Assembly: GCA_024236235.1 (NCBI GenBank)
Contig: JACKKV010000004.1
Coordinates: forward strand, 62,001 to 126,000
Reading direction: 5' to 3'
DNA: 64,000 bases
From: Novosphingobium sp.
GTDB lineage: Bacteria; Pseudomonadota; Alphaproteobacteria; Sphingomonadales; Sphingomonadaceae
Each line of letters begins with the position of its first letter. Within the stretch, counting starts at the first letter, position 1. Shown piece after piece: positions 1-8,655 of this stretch. The position numbers were made by a program, and so were the translations under genes. The notes below the pieces were generated by a model that was given only the letters and a program-made list of their open reading frames with translations, did no database searches and was not told where the DNA came from.

Positions 1-822
1 ATGAAGGCTTACAGACTGAAGAATGACGGCGGCGCGTGCCGGATCGAGGCGCTGCCACTGCCATCCCTGCATCGCGGCCAGCACACCGATGCCGAACCTT
101 ATCGCCTGCAGGCGGCGGGAAAGCTGCCGATGCCCGAACAGAATCTGGATCAGGCCAGCGGCCTGCGCGCGATCCGCCTGTCGGGAAGCGGCGATGTCGA
201 ACTGTTCAACGATGCCGCGCCCGGCCTGTTTTTCGTGATCGCGGGCGAACTGGCGCTGCGCACGAGCCGCGAAGACGTGCTGGAACCAGGCGATGTCCTG
301 CTGGCTGAATGCGGGGCGCGTCCCGGCTGGTCGACCATCCCCGGCACGATCCTGGTTCGCCTCGATGTCGAGGCGCAGTGGCCCGGCGCCGATGCAGTAC
401 TGCAGGATGAAGGCACGCCGACGCCGCGCGATCAGGCCGCGCCCAAGATCATGCGTATCTATGAAGGCGCCGATCACCGATCCTATCTGGCCGGATTTCC
501 GGAGTTCCTGCCTGTGTCGGACGATGTCTGGAGCGACCCGCGACCGGTCCTGGGGTTCCGTTTCCTGCGCTTTCCTGACGGGGCCTTCATCGACTGGCAC
601 CCCGAAGTGGTCAACAATTTCGCCATCTTCCTGTCAGGCGAAATGGAGATCGAGGCACGCGGCAGCAATCCGATCGAATACTTCCGCACGGGCGACATAT
701 TGCTCGCGGAAGATCGCAAGGGCGAAGGGCATATCGACCGGATGCATGGCGACATTCATCTGGCGCTGATCGTGATGGATAATCAGGCACTTTGGGCATT
801 CGACAAGGGAGAAGGACAATGA
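1..822 (+). CDS. Bicupin (double-stranded beta-helix) protein
   Basis: A 273-residue soluble protein with two cupin-like halves. The first barrel covers roughly residues 60-125 (LFFVIAGELALR, then EPGDVLLAE). The second covers roughly 180-260 (FIDWHPEVVNNFAIFLSGEM, then FRTGDILLAED). The G-E and P-G-D turns are typical of cupins. Neither barrel shows the full H-x-H-E metal set, although the second has H200 and H247-type positions, so catalytic activity is not assured. The gene starts with ATG on the first base of the window, so any upstream partner or longer start is invisible. It overlaps the next gene by ATGA, so the two are translationally coupled. It may act on, or sense, a catabolic intermediate; the exact role is unknown. 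Confidence 0.7.
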   Translation: MKAYRLKNDGGACRIEALPLPSLHRGQHTDAEPYRLQAAGKLPMPEQNLDQASGLRAIRLSGSGDVELFNDAAPGLFFVIAGELALRTSREDVLEPGDVLLAECGARPGWSTIPGTILVRLDVEAQWPGADAVLQDEGTPTPRDQAAPKIMRIYEGADHRSYLAGFPEFLPVSDDVWSDPRPVLGFRFLRFPDGAFIDWHPEVVNNFAIFLSGEMEIEARGSNPIEYFRTGDILLAEDRKGEGHIDRMHGDIHLALIVMDNQALWAFDKGEGQ

Positions 823-1280
823 GCGATATCGCAGCGCAGTTGGAGCGACTGGAGAATATCCATGCACTGACCCGGCTCATCAACAGCTACCACCAGACCG
901 CCGACCGATTCGACTGGGATGGCTGGGCGGAACATTTCACGGATGACGCGACTTTCTACTTCGAACACGGCTTCGGCGAAATGACGGGCCGCGAAGGGAT
1001 CAAGGAAATCTGCAAGTCAAGTATGGACCCCTTCTACGATCTGATGCAGCACATCATGGTCAATCTTGACTTCGAAATCACTGGCCCCGCCACTGCGACC
1101 GGCCGGGCCAACCTGATATTTACCGCCGTATTCGACACGGAAAAGCGGGATAATTTCTATCAGGCAGGCGGGATATACCGCTGGGACTTCAGCAAGACCG
1201 ACAAGGGCTGGCTGATTGCCAATGCCTATCTCGATTTCGTCTGGAACAATGGCAATGATACGGATGGCGTCTTCGAATAG
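819..1280 (+). CDS. SnoaL/NTF2-like domain protein
   Basis: 153 residues forming a single NTF2-like cone fold: an N-terminal helix (ALTRLINSYHQTADRFDWDGW), FTDDATFYF, and a C-terminal sheet ending WLIANAYLDFVW. This matches the SnoaL-like family, whose members are small isomerases, dehydratases or hydroxylating subunits acting on steroid, polyketide or aromatic rings. The ATG at 819 is chosen because it overlaps the upstream TGA as ATGA and is preceded by GAAGGA. The longer reading from 792 would run into the cupin gene. A D-W-D-G-W-A motif and H residues line the expected cavity, but I cannot assign a substrate. A second NTF2-like gene lies at 49038-49583. A short AGGCCC/GGGCCT hairpin (1279-1298) follows the stop. 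Confidence 0.75.
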   Translation: MSDIAAQLERLENIHALTRLINSYHQTADRFDWDGWAEHFTDDATFYFEHGFGEMTGREGIKEICKSSMDPFYDLMQHIMVNLDFEITGPATATGRANLIFTAVFDTEKRDNFYQAGGIYRWDFSKTDKGWLIANAYLDFVWNNGNDTDGVFE

Positions 1281-1304
1281 GCCCGCTGCGGTGGGCCTGA
1301 TCCC

Positions 1305-2036
1305 ATGGTGAAATCCGCAGAACGGGTGCTGGATATACTGGAATTCCTGCGGCAGTCGGGGCCGTCTACCTTCAGCCAGATTTCCGCCGCCCTGGACCTG
1401 CCCAAATCATCGGCCTCCATGCTGCTGCACTCGCTGGTCAGCAAGGGCTATCTGGCGCTTGATCCGCGCGCGCATCTTTACCGGCCGACCTATCGGGTGG
1501 CGCTGCTGGGCGAAGGCATTTCCAGCCGGGCCGTGCTGGACAATCATGCGCTGAGCGACGCGCTGAACGAGTTGCATAAAAACACCGGCATGACGATCGT
1601 AGTAGGGCTGCGCAACGGCGCTTATGTGCAATATGTGCATGTGCTCTCCAGCTCGCAGAACCTTTTGCGTCGCCTGCCGGTGGGCAAGCAGCGCCCCCTG
1701 TCCTACAATCCGCTGGGCAAGGTTCTGCTTGCCCAGTGCGGGGATGACGAGGCCCGTCTCGTCATCCGCCACAACAATGCCGCGCGGAACGAAAGCCTGC
1801 CCATCGTCCCGGAAGCGCAGCTGTTCCAGCAGGTCACCGCGATCCGCGACCGGGGCTATGCGCTGGACGCCGGGTTTTCCTGGCCCAACGCGATGATTGC
1901 GGCGCTGGCGATTCACCCGATCGCCGATCTGCCGCCACTGTCTGTTGCGGCAGGTGGCCTGAAGGAGGATTTCGAACAGCGCGGCGATCAGATCGTCGAC
2001 GAGCTGGTCAGGACGATGGCACCCTGGCGAAAATAA
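1305..2036 (+). CDS. IclR-family transcriptional regulator
   Basis: 243 residues. The N-terminal winged helix-turn-helix spans about residues 5-60 (ERVLDILEFL, TFSQISAALDLPKSSASMLL, LVSKGYL). The C-terminal GAF-like IclR effector domain follows (NPLGKVLLAQ, AIRDRGYALDAG, VAAGGLKEDF). Family members bind small acids or aromatic/alicyclic effectors and control adjacent catabolic operons. It lies 24 bp after the NTF2-like gene in the same direction, so it may be co-transcribed with the cupin/NTF2 pair. It converges with the kinase gene that begins downstream on the other strand. The ribosome binding site is weak, so the start is less certain than the family. Confidence 0.9.
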   Translation: MVKSAERVLDILEFLRQSGPSTFSQISAALDLPKSSASMLLHSLVSKGYLALDPRAHLYRPTYRVALLGEGISSRAVLDNHALSDALNELHKNTGMTIVVGLRNGAYVQYVHVLSSSQNLLRRLPVGKQRPLSYNPLGKVLLAQCGDDEARLVIRHNNAARNESLPIVPEAQLFQQVTAIRDRGYALDAGFSWPNAMIAALAIHPIADLPPLSVAAGGLKEDFEQRGDQIVDELVRTMAPWRK

Positions 2037-2077
2037 TGCGGCGGCATGCTGACGCGCTGACGCAAGGCTGAGTCAGG

Positions 2078-3097
2078 TCAACCCGCCTGCGCGGCATGCC
2101 ACGCCGCTTCTGCCAGGAAGCGGGGGACCATGGTTTCGTCCTGAAAATAGGGATCGCTGCCCTTGCGCCGCGAATAGGCGTAAAGCGCGGCGAGCTTCCA
2201 GTTGATCATCGCGAGATACCAGTTGAGTGATCGGACAGCGGTGCCGGCCTGCGCGCTGTAATGGGCCGCGAGTTCCTCGCTGGACGGAAAGCCGCGAACC
2301 AGGCAGGCCGTTGCGAGATCCTGCACCGGAGTTCTGCATTCGCCTTCGCGGGGCAACGAGGCTACGACATAGCCAAGGTCGAACAGCGGATCTCCGATCG
2401 TCGCCAGTTCCCAGTCCAGCACAGCGGCGATGCGCGGCGTGTCGCCGGGGGCCCACATGACATTGCCGATGCGGCAGTCATTGTGAATCAGCGCAGCCCC
2501 GCTTTCCGGTGGGCAATGTTTCTCCAGCCAGGGGAAAATTTCCGCAAATGCCGGGTCCAGCACCCCTTCACGGTCCCGCACGATGCCTGAAATGCGCTTG
2601 AGATGGCGGGCGTTGAAGCCTTCGGGCCGGCCCAGCGTCTCCAGCCCCGCACCGCGCCAGTCGACCCGGGCAAGGCGGGCGATCACCTCGATCAGTTCAT
2701 AGCCCACCGCCTGCGCCTGGTCCGGGCTGGAGAAACGCGAGGGCATCCGGGTGGTCACCACCTCGCCGTCGACCAGCCCCATGATATAGAAAGGCACGTC
2801 CAGAATTTCGCCCGCCTCGGCAGTGGCAATGATTTCGGGCACGGGCACACCGGTTCCGGCAAGGGCGGACAGAATGCGCGCTTCGCGCAGCACATCGTTC
2901 GATCCGGGCGGGAGTGGCGGTGGTGGCGGGCGGCGCAGCACCAGCGGGCGCGCCGCGCCGTCAATACGATAGGTCAGATTGGAGTGTCCGTCGCCGATCG
3001 GCACCGGGCGCAGGCGCCCCGCCCCCGCCAGCCCGCGCGCCGCCAGAAAATCGGCAAGCCTCTGCAGGCTCTGCGCATCCCATTGCCAGCTGCTCAT
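2078..3097 (-). CDS. APH/ACAD10-N-type phosphotransferase (kinase fold)
   Basis: 339 residues of the aminoglycoside-phosphotransferase-like kinase fold. It shows the N-lobe opening (GDGHSNLTYRI), the catalytic loop HNDCRIGNVMW with the aspartate base, and the metal-binding AVLDWELATIGDPLFDLGY. In catabolic bacteria and in mammalian ACAD10/11 such kinases phosphorylate hydroxyacyl-CoAs, the LvaA logic, rather than antibiotics. That role is inferred here. The gene overlaps the upstream CrtC-like gene by 4 bp (ATGA), so the two are translationally coupled. The same order, CrtC-like then kinase, recurs at 18483-20620. It is the last gene of the leftward operon and faces the IclR gene. Confidence 0.85.
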   Translation of the reverse strand: MSSWQWDAQSLQRLADFLAARGLAGAGRLRPVPIGDGHSNLTYRIDGAARPLVLRRPPPPPLPPGSNDVLREARILSALAGTGVPVPEIIATAEAGEILDVPFYIMGLVDGEVVTTRMPSRFSSPDQAQAVGYELIEVIARLARVDWRGAGLETLGRPEGFNARHLKRISGIVRDREGVLDPAFAEIFPWLEKHCPPESGAALIHNDCRIGNVMWAPGDTPRIAAVLDWELATIGDPLFDLGYVVASLPREGECRTPVQDLATACLVRGFPSSEELAAHYSAQAGTAVRSLNWYLAMINWKLAALYAYSRRKGSDPYFQDETMVPRFLAEAAWHAAQAG

Positions 3098-4011
3098 TGC
3101 GTGGAATTCGTTTCAATCAGATGGTCCAGATAGGCCTGGTGCCAATGGGTTTCGAACTGCCCCACGCCTGGCGCGCCGTCAATTTCCGCGCGGCACGCCG
3201 CCTCCTGGATGATCGTGCCGATCTTGTCCCCGGTGGGCAGTTTCACCAACCCGAAGCGGTCCAGTACCAGCGTGGTTTCGCGCCCTTCCACATCCACCAG
3301 TACCGCATCGAGCCGACGCTGGCTCATGTCCTGATCATATTTTGCACTCTGCCGGATGGTGGCGACTGGAACCGTGCGGCCATCGCGGTGAACAAAGCCC
3401 GCGCAGCCCATTTCGCCACGCGCCATCCAAATCCAGCCATTCAGCGTGACCGAGCCATCCGGCGTGTAGGCGCAGAACCACTTCCAGTGCTGCGGCATGC
3501 CCCAGTTGCGGTTGCCCCAGCTGTGATCGCGATGGCCGGGCTGGTCGAATTCCAGCCGCCGTCCCCTGGCCTCGACCCAGCCGGTGATCCGTCCGCCCTG
3601 CTCGAAGCGATTGCGCGCCATCCACACTGGCAGACCATCGGGATTGTCGTGATAGCTGAAGGGAGCATGACTGCCGGTAAAGGTGAAATCGAACTTCATC
3701 CGCTCGCCATCATAGGCCAGCCGGGCCGGTGCCCCCACGCCGGTGTTTTCCAGCGTCAGACCGTTGAGCTGGAAATCGTCGAAATCCATGCTGGCAGGCA
3801 CTTCGCCTTCCGTCCGGTCAAACCCGGCCGGCTTACCCTCCCCCCACAGGATCACGTTGAACCCGGCCTTACCCTGGGCAGTGAGATAGAGATAGGCCTG
3901 AAAACCAAGCTGTTCTTCGGGAAAGATCGTCTGCCAGAACAGGGAATCGCGCATCCGCCCGGTTTCGTCTGCCGCATGGCGCAGATAGTCTCTTTCCTCG
4001 AAGCGGCTCAT
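3094..4011 (-). CDS. CrtC/AttH-like lipocalin-fold protein (putative hydratase)
   Basis: 305 residues of a soluble two-domain beta-rich protein with the signature GHRDHSWGNRNW near residues 160-171. This matches the CrtC (carotenoid 1,2-hydratase)/AttH/DUF7064-type superfamily, in which this His-Trp region lines the active pocket. CrtC adds water to an isolated alkene of a terpenoid; a similar hydration here is inference. No signal peptide is visible, so it should be cytoplasmic. It is the first of three such proteins in this window, the others being at 18483-19448 and 53911-54873. The ATG at 4011 is preceded by GGGAGAG. Downstream it overlaps the kinase gene by 4 bp. An ATTGGTATATCC element (4029-4040) lies just upstream. 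Confidence 0.75.
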   Translation of the reverse strand: MSRFEERDYLRHAADETGRMRDSLFWQTIFPEEQLGFQAYLYLTAQGKAGFNVILWGEGKPAGFDRTEGEVPASMDFDDFQLNGLTLENTGVGAPARLAYDGERMKFDFTFTGSHAPFSYHDNPDGLPVWMARNRFEQGGRITGWVEARGRRLEFDQPGHRDHSWGNRNWGMPQHWKWFCAYTPDGSVTLNGWIWMARGEMGCAGFVHRDGRTVPVATIRQSAKYDQDMSQRRLDAVLVDVEGRETTLVLDRFGLVKLPTGDKIGTIIQEAACRAEIDGAPGVGQFETHWHQAYLDHLIETNSTQ

Positions 4012-4067
4012 CGCGTGCTCTCCCTATGATTGGTATATCCGCCCGCTGATTGCAGGCGGCGCATGGT

Positions 4068-4814
4068 TCAGCTTTCCAGTGCCGCGCCCGTACCGTCAAC
4101 ATAGGCCAGCACAAAGCGCGTTGTTTCGCCATAGTGGCGCACAAGTTCCGCCTTCGCCGCATCAGCATCGCGTGCACGCATGAGGGCCACAATCTGGCGG
4201 CGCGGACCAACCAGATCGACGCCAGCCGGGACCAGCAGTTTTTCCAGCACATCCTCGATCAGCGAGACGACGGTATCGACCACCAGCTCCAGCACAGGAT
4301 TATGCGCACAGCGACCGATCAGGCGGTTGAAATCCATCATCGGGCCGATCGTTGCGCGTGGATCGCCCAATTCCAGCGTCGCGGCCAGATCATCGAGATT
4401 TCGGTCCAGCCGGGCAAAATCGTCCTCGCTGGCGCGCTCCCGGGCAAGATCAATCGCCAGCTGCATCAGGCTGACCCGCACGGCGACCACATCCGAAAAA
4501 GGGATGTTGCCCAAGGCGATCATGTCACGCAGCGAGCGGGCGATACCGTCCGAACTCGTCTGCCGCACGAAGGCCCCGCCCGTCGTTCCCTTGGCAAACC
4601 GCAGCACCCCCGATGTTTCCAGCGCGCGCAGTCCCTCGCGCACGGCAGAGCGGCTCACCCCGTATTTCTGTGAAAGGTCGCGTTCGCTGGGCAGCTTGTC
4701 GCCCGGGCATAGTTCGCCTGACCGGATATCCGCCAGCACGGCATCGCGCACCTGTTCGAAAACGCGCACGGGCGTCTGACTGTGTGCCTCATTTCTCGTG
4801 CCCTGGCTGGTCAT
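4068..4814 (-). CDS. GntR-family (FadR subfamily) regulator
   Basis: About 248 residues. The winged helix-turn-helix (GDKLPSERDLSQKYGVSRSAVREGLRALE written in parts: LPSERDLSQKYGVSRSAV, then REGLRALE) is followed by an all-helical FCD/FadR ligand domain with scattered R, D and H residues (DFNRLIGRCAHNP). Family members bind acyl-CoA, organic acids or sugars-derived acids and usually repress. I chose the ATG at 4814 because the longer reading from 4889 overlaps the upstream kinase gene and adds non-conserved residues. The ribosome binding site is not strong, so the start is uncertain. It sits inside the leftward catabolic operon. TGGT-N3-ACC-like sites at 4029 and 11196 are candidates for its operator. 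Confidence 0.87.
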   Translation of the reverse strand: MTSQGTRNEAHSQTPVRVFEQVRDAVLADIRSGELCPGDKLPSERDLSQKYGVSRSAVREGLRALETSGVLRFAKGTTGGAFVRQTSSDGIARSLRDMIALGNIPFSDVVAVRVSLMQLAIDLARERASEDDFARLDRNLDDLAATLELGDPRATIGPMMDFNRLIGRCAHNPVLELVVDTVVSLIEDVLEKLLVPAGVDLVGPRRQIVALMRARDADAAKAELVRHYGETTRFVLAYVDGTGAALES

Positions 4815-4860
4815 GTCACGCGCGAATAATGTCCTTTCCAAATCCGAACAAGGATCGAGA

Positions 4861-6018
4861 TCAAAAAGCGTCCAATGTACCCCAGTCATCCAGGGCAGTG
4901 GCCAGCCTTGAGGTGACCATCAGCGCGTAATCCTGTGGCTGCATGTCGGGCATTTCGGCAACCGGGGCCACCGTCATCGTCCAGAAGGCCAGCGCGGTGG
5001 TAACCGCCTGAGCAATGATCCGCCGCGCATCCTCCAATGACACGCGTCGGCCACCGGCGCGCACCATTTCTTCGATGTAGAAACGGATGAGATCGTCCTC
5101 GTGCTCACGCCGCACATCCACCGGCAGGCCCGCCGCGATGCAATAACCAAGGTCACGCCCCCAATGGCCGCGATGAATCACGCCCCAGTCCCCCAGTCCC
5201 AGCGTGCCGTCCGTCAGCCGGTACCAGTTGTGAAGATGCACGTCGCCATGGCCAAAGCCGCGCGGCAGGCTGGCCTGCGCGCCAAGCGAGGCGACCGTCG
5301 CGGGCCATATTTCTCCGCGCCGTTGCCACAACCGGTCCGGCACCATGCCATGGTCGCGCGTGACCTGCAGGCCGGCGGCGCAGGCTTCGTCCAGCCGCAC
5401 ATGCATCAGCCCGCGAAAACGTTCCTCCCAGGTCGGCAAGGCGGCGAAATCCGCATCAAGATTCGCCTGCCTTGCGCCCAGCCCATAGAGACGCGCCAGA
5501 ATGCCAAGCTGCTCCCGCGTCAGATCGGGCGATCCTTCAACGCTGCGGTCGAAGAACTTGCCGCGTCCCGCCAGGTCCTCCAGCACGATGATCGAATTGA
5601 AACCGACCGGGTCGTAATCGGCATGAAACGCGCGCGGCACCTCGAAATCGATCAATTGCTGGACGTGGCGATAGAAGCCCACCTCACAGCGTATCCCGCC
5701 CGAATGCGCCAGCATCAGCCGGTTGCGCAGGCCCGACGTGCCCTTGCAAAAGACCGAGGCGGGCAACCCGGCCGCCTCTCCTGCGGCGTTGTAGCTGAGG
5801 AAGATCCGCCGCCGGTTGTTCGTCCCCTCGTCCGGATCGTCGAGGCGGTGCGCGACCACTCTGGCGCCCGGCACATCGGCGCAGATCACCGCACTCAGCC
5901 AGTCATCGCTGACCAGATCGTAGCTGCCGGGGATATCGTCCAGCGTCTGCGCAGGCCGCGCCGCTGCCTGTTCCCGCGCAAAGGCCTCCCGAATCTGGTT
6001 TTCGAGGGGTAGAACCAT
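4861..6018 (-). CDS. APH-fold kinase-like protein, second type
   Basis: 385 residues of the choline/aminoglycoside kinase-like fold. The catalytic loop is FGHGDVHLHNWY and the metal site is LGLGDWGVIHRGHWGRDLGY; here D-W-G replaces the D-W-E of the two other kinases in the window. It also has VFCKGTSG and IIVLEDLA motifs of the N-lobe and hinge. It is clearly divergent from the kinases at 2078 and 19481. Its start overlaps the stop of the CoA-ligase gene by one base (TGATG), which implies coupled translation. A kinase coupled to an acyl-CoA ligase suggests phosphorylation of a hydroxyacyl substrate, but no substrate can be assigned from sequence alone. Confidence 0.8.
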   Translation of the reverse strand: MVLPLENQIREAFAREQAAARPAQTLDDIPGSYDLVSDDWLSAVICADVPGARVVAHRLDDPDEGTNNRRRIFLSYNAAGEAAGLPASVFCKGTSGLRNRLMLAHSGGIRCEVGFYRHVQQLIDFEVPRAFHADYDPVGFNSIIVLEDLAGRGKFFDRSVEGSPDLTREQLGILARLYGLGARQANLDADFAALPTWEERFRGLMHVRLDEACAAGLQVTRDHGMVPDRLWQRRGEIWPATVASLGAQASLPRGFGHGDVHLHNWYRLTDGTLGLGDWGVIHRGHWGRDLGYCIAAGLPVDVRREHEDDLIRFYIEEMVRAGGRRVSLEDARRIIAQAVTTALAFWTMTVAPVAEMPDMQPQDYALMVTSRLATALDDWGTLDAF

Positions 6019-7658
6019 CAGCTATCAGCCTTGTAGAGTTCGCGCAGCGCGCGTTTATCGACCTTGCCAGTGGTCGTGCGGGGTAGCGCCTCTGCCCATT
6101 CGATCCGTTCGGGCAGCCACCATTTGGCGACGCTGCCCAGCATGTGTGAGCGCAGATCGTCATCGCCAGGCCGGGCCGCACCCGGTTCCGCCACGCAAAT
6201 CAGCAGCGGGCGTTCCTGCCAGCGCGGATCGGGGATGCCGATAGCCGCAGCCTCGCGCACGGCCGCATGGCTGACGGCTGATGCCTCCAGTTCGGGCGAA
6301 CTGATCCATTCCCCACCAGACTTGATCGCATCCTTCGCCCGGTCGACCAGCTTCATGCTGGAATCGGGATAGATGACCGCAATATCGCCCGTGTCCAGCC
6401 ATTCGCGCGGTTCACCCGGTTCACCCAAATAGCGGCCGCACACCATGTTACCGCGGACTTGCAGAAAGCCCGAGGTTTGCCCGTCATGCGGCAGCGCCGC
6501 GCCCTGATCGTCCACAATCCGCAGCACGGAATGCATGGCAACGCGCCCCTGACGGTTGATCGCCAGATCGCGCAGCGCCTCCTCCCCCCGCTCCAGCGTA
6601 CCGGCGGGCACGGTCGCCCGGCAGGCGCCCGGGACTTCGGTCATCCCCCAGGTCTGGTGCGGCACGATGCCCAATGCGACCAGCTTGTCATAAAGCGAAC
6701 CGGGCAGCGAGGTGCCCGCGACCAGCGCGGTGCGCAGGCTGCACTGCTGCACACCGCGCCGTTCCATTTCGCTCACGAAATCGAGCCAGACGGTGGGCAC
6801 GCCGCCCGCCAGCGTAACGCCTTCTGCCAGCACCAGATCCACCACCGCCTCGGCATCCAGCCTTCGGCCGGGCAGCACCAGCTTGTGGCCATTCATCGGC
6901 GCGGTGAACGGCATCATCCAGCCGTTGGAATGATACATGCCGGCAATCGGCAGCACCGTCACCGCTTCGCCATTGCGCGCATCGCCGTACATGTCGGCCA
7001 TGGACATGGCGAAAGAGATGAAGGTCAGCGCACGGTGCGAATAGGCGACCCCCTTGGGGCGGCCAGTGGTCCCGGATGTGAAGCAAAGCGTCGCAGCGCG
7101 CGTCTCCTCGAAGCTGGGCCAGACGATGTCGTCCGGCGCTTCGCCCAGAAACTGCGCAACTGTCATGATCCCCGGCATCGCCCGGCATTCTTCCGGCACC
7201 GCCTCGCCAAAATAGACCCAGCACCTGATCGTCGCGGCCGCGGGCGCGAGCGCCGCCGCCAGTTCGATATTGCCGGCATCGAAAAAGCAGATATCGTCTT
7301 CAACCAGATCGGCCATATAGGCCAGATCATGCACCGCCAGGCGCGGGTTCAGCGTATGCAGTGGGATGCCCAGCCCCAGCACGCCGTGAAACAGCGCCAG
7401 ATGATCGATCGTGTTCCAGCACAGCGAAGCTGCGCGTGCGTTCTCGTCATAACCGCGCGCGCTCAGCGCATTGGCCAGACGCGCCGCATGGGCGCGCACC
7501 CCGCGCCAGTTGGAACGGATAATGGAATCATCAATCTCGCGCCCGATAACCTCGGTCTCGCCATGATAGGTCGCCGCATAGTCGATCATGCCCGACGTCA
7601 GCAGCGGCTCGTACATCGTACCGCCAGCCAGCGGGCCGCGTCTGGGAATGTCATTCAT
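6018..7658 (-). CDS. AMP-dependent acyl-CoA ligase (long/medium-chain type)
   Basis: 546 residues of the ANL superfamily. The P-loop LCFTSGTTGRPKG is at about 191-203, followed by the gate motif TWGMTEVPG, the hinge DTGDIAVIYPD...LVDRAKDAIKSGGEWIS, and a C-terminal GKVDKRALR catalytic lysine. It should activate a carboxylic acid to its CoA thioester with ATP. The ATG at 7658 overlaps the upstream crotonase stop by 8 bp. A longer reading to 7784 lies inside the crotonase gene and lacks homologous residues. Its length and the trimethoprim-like E-V-P-G gate fit the long-chain fatty-acid/AlkK-type group, so alkanoic or alicyclic acids are plausible substrates. It is one of three CoA ligases in the window. 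Confidence 0.92.
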   Translation of the reverse strand: MNDIPRRGPLAGGTMYEPLLTSGMIDYAATYHGETEVIGREIDDSIIRSNWRGVRAHAARLANALSARGYDENARAASLCWNTIDHLALFHGVLGLGIPLHTLNPRLAVHDLAYMADLVEDDICFFDAGNIELAAALAPAAATIRCWVYFGEAVPEECRAMPGIMTVAQFLGEAPDDIVWPSFEETRAATLCFTSGTTGRPKGVAYSHRALTFISFAMSMADMYGDARNGEAVTVLPIAGMYHSNGWMMPFTAPMNGHKLVLPGRRLDAEAVVDLVLAEGVTLAGGVPTVWLDFVSEMERRGVQQCSLRTALVAGTSLPGSLYDKLVALGIVPHQTWGMTEVPGACRATVPAGTLERGEEALRDLAINRQGRVAMHSVLRIVDDQGAALPHDGQTSGFLQVRGNMVCGRYLGEPGEPREWLDTGDIAVIYPDSSMKLVDRAKDAIKSGGEWISSPELEASAVSHAAVREAAAIGIPDPRWQERPLLICVAEPGAARPGDDDLRSHMLGSVAKWWLPERIEWAEALPRTTTGKVDKRALRELYKADS

Positions 7659-8451
7659 CGCTATAATCCGGGTCGCGCTTTTCCATGAATGCTGCGATCG
7701 CCTCGCGGTGATCGGCGGTTTCCAGCAGCAGGGTCTGCTGGGCATCCTCCAGCGCCAGCGCCGCAGCCAGTCCGTTGCAGTCAATCAGCTGATTGAGGTG
7801 GTGCTTGGTCAGGCGCAGGCCCATGGGTGATGCACGCAGCATCCGCGCCGCCCATTCCGCCCCGGCCTGGTCCAGCCGGTCAGCATCGACGACTTCGGCC
7901 AGCAGGCCAAGCTGATATGCCCGCTCTGCATGAAGGAAGTCGCCCGTCAGCATCAGCGCCGAAGCCGCGGACCAGCCGATCAGTCGCGGCAGGAAATAGC
8001 CTGATCCCATGTCCGGCCCGCCCAGGCCGATCTTCAGGTTGGCGATGTTCATTTTCACATCCGGCGCAGCCAGACGAACGTCACATGCCAGCGCGATCGA
8101 AAAACCGCCACCGCAGACCGGCCCCTTCAGCAAGGCAATGATCGGCTGCGGGCATTCGCGCATTGCCTTGGCCACGCGGCCTGCCAGATTCTGAATCCTG
8201 TACTGCTTCTGCGCGCGACCATCACCCGGCGGGACCAGTGCGGCCGACTTCAGATCCGCTCCGGCGCAGAAGGCCCGCCCTTCACCGCGCAGGATGATAA
8301 CCCGGGTTTCCGGTTCATCCGCAAGCGAGGTAAACAGGCGGTGTAGTTCCTCGATCAGCGCGACATTCAGCGCGTTGAGCTGTTCGGGGCGGTTCAGGGA
8401 AACGATGCCCACATGGCCCTGACGTTCGAAGCGCAGGAATTCGTATGAAAT
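7651..8451 (-). CDS. Enoyl-CoA hydratase/isomerase (crotonase), ATT start proposed
   Basis: About 266 residues of the crotonase fold. The oxyanion-hole segments are AFCAGADLKS and GPVCGGGFSIALACD, followed by GPDMGSGYFLPRLIG. The two glutamates of classic crotonase are not at their usual places (NLKIGLGG and SAASALML). An Asp in GGPDMG may take over, as in some EchA-type enzymes. No ATG, GTG or TTG gives a well-placed start near the conserved N-terminus (ISYEFLRFERQG). The codon ATT at 8451 follows AAGGGAG (8459-8465) with 7-nt spacing, so I propose the rare start ATT. A GTG at 8493 is the alternative. It is the first gene of the leftward operon and overlaps the CoA-ligase start. Confidence 0.85.
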   Translation of the reverse strand: MSYEFLRFERQGHVGIVSLNRPEQLNALNVALIEELHRLFTSLADEPETRVIILRGEGRAFCAGADLKSAALVPPGDGRAQKQYRIQNLAGRVAKAMRECPQPIIALLKGPVCGGGFSIALACDVRLAAPDVKMNIANLKIGLGGPDMGSGYFLPRLIGWSAASALMLTGDFLHAERAYQLGLLAEVVDADRLDQAGAEWAARMLRASPMGLRLTKHHLNQLIDCNGLAAALALEDAQQTLLLETADHREAIAAFMEKRDPDYSDE

Positions 8452-8490
8452 TGGTCCGCTCCCTTGCTTGCGCCGCCAATATAAGGGGGT

Positions 8491-8514
8491 CACCGGGCGA
8501 CATGCCGCCCGGTG
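8491..8514. terminator. Hairpin with 9-bp perfect stem
   Basis: CACCGGGCG and CGCCCGGTG flank the six-base loop ACATGC. It lies between the receptor gene's stop and the crotonase start. No T-run follows on either strand, so it is a structure or attenuator candidate rather than a clear intrinsic terminator. Confidence 0.4.
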
Positions 8515-8590
8515 GCCGATGCTGTCAGGAACGAATCGCGCTGGCAAGTCGCTGCCGCGGATTCACATGCCGGAAAATGAATTCCGCCCC

Positions 8591-8629
8591 GCTGCCAGCC
8601 TGCCTCAGAAGCGAGACAGGCTCCGCAGC
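8591..8629 (-). terminator. Imperfect long hairpin after receptor gene
   Basis: AGCCTGCCTC pairs with GAGACAGGCT (one mismatch) across the loop AGAAGC, and an outer GCTGC/GCAGC extends the stem. It sits 27 bp past the receptor's stop codon. It has no clear T-tract but is well placed to end or stabilise the receptor mRNA. Confidence 0.45.
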
Positions 8630-8655
8630 GGAACGGATGAATCCCATCGCAGCGA

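Noticed and set aside
2914..4029. 371-codon open frame on the plus strand
   Set aside because: It is antisense to the kinase and CrtC-like genes; it has no ribosome binding site or recognisable domain.
2078..6018. Aminoglycoside resistance by the APH-fold kinases
   Set aside because: The kinases share only the general kinase fold and lie in acyl-CoA operons. Their motifs fit the ACAD10/LvaA-type group rather than resistance enzymes.
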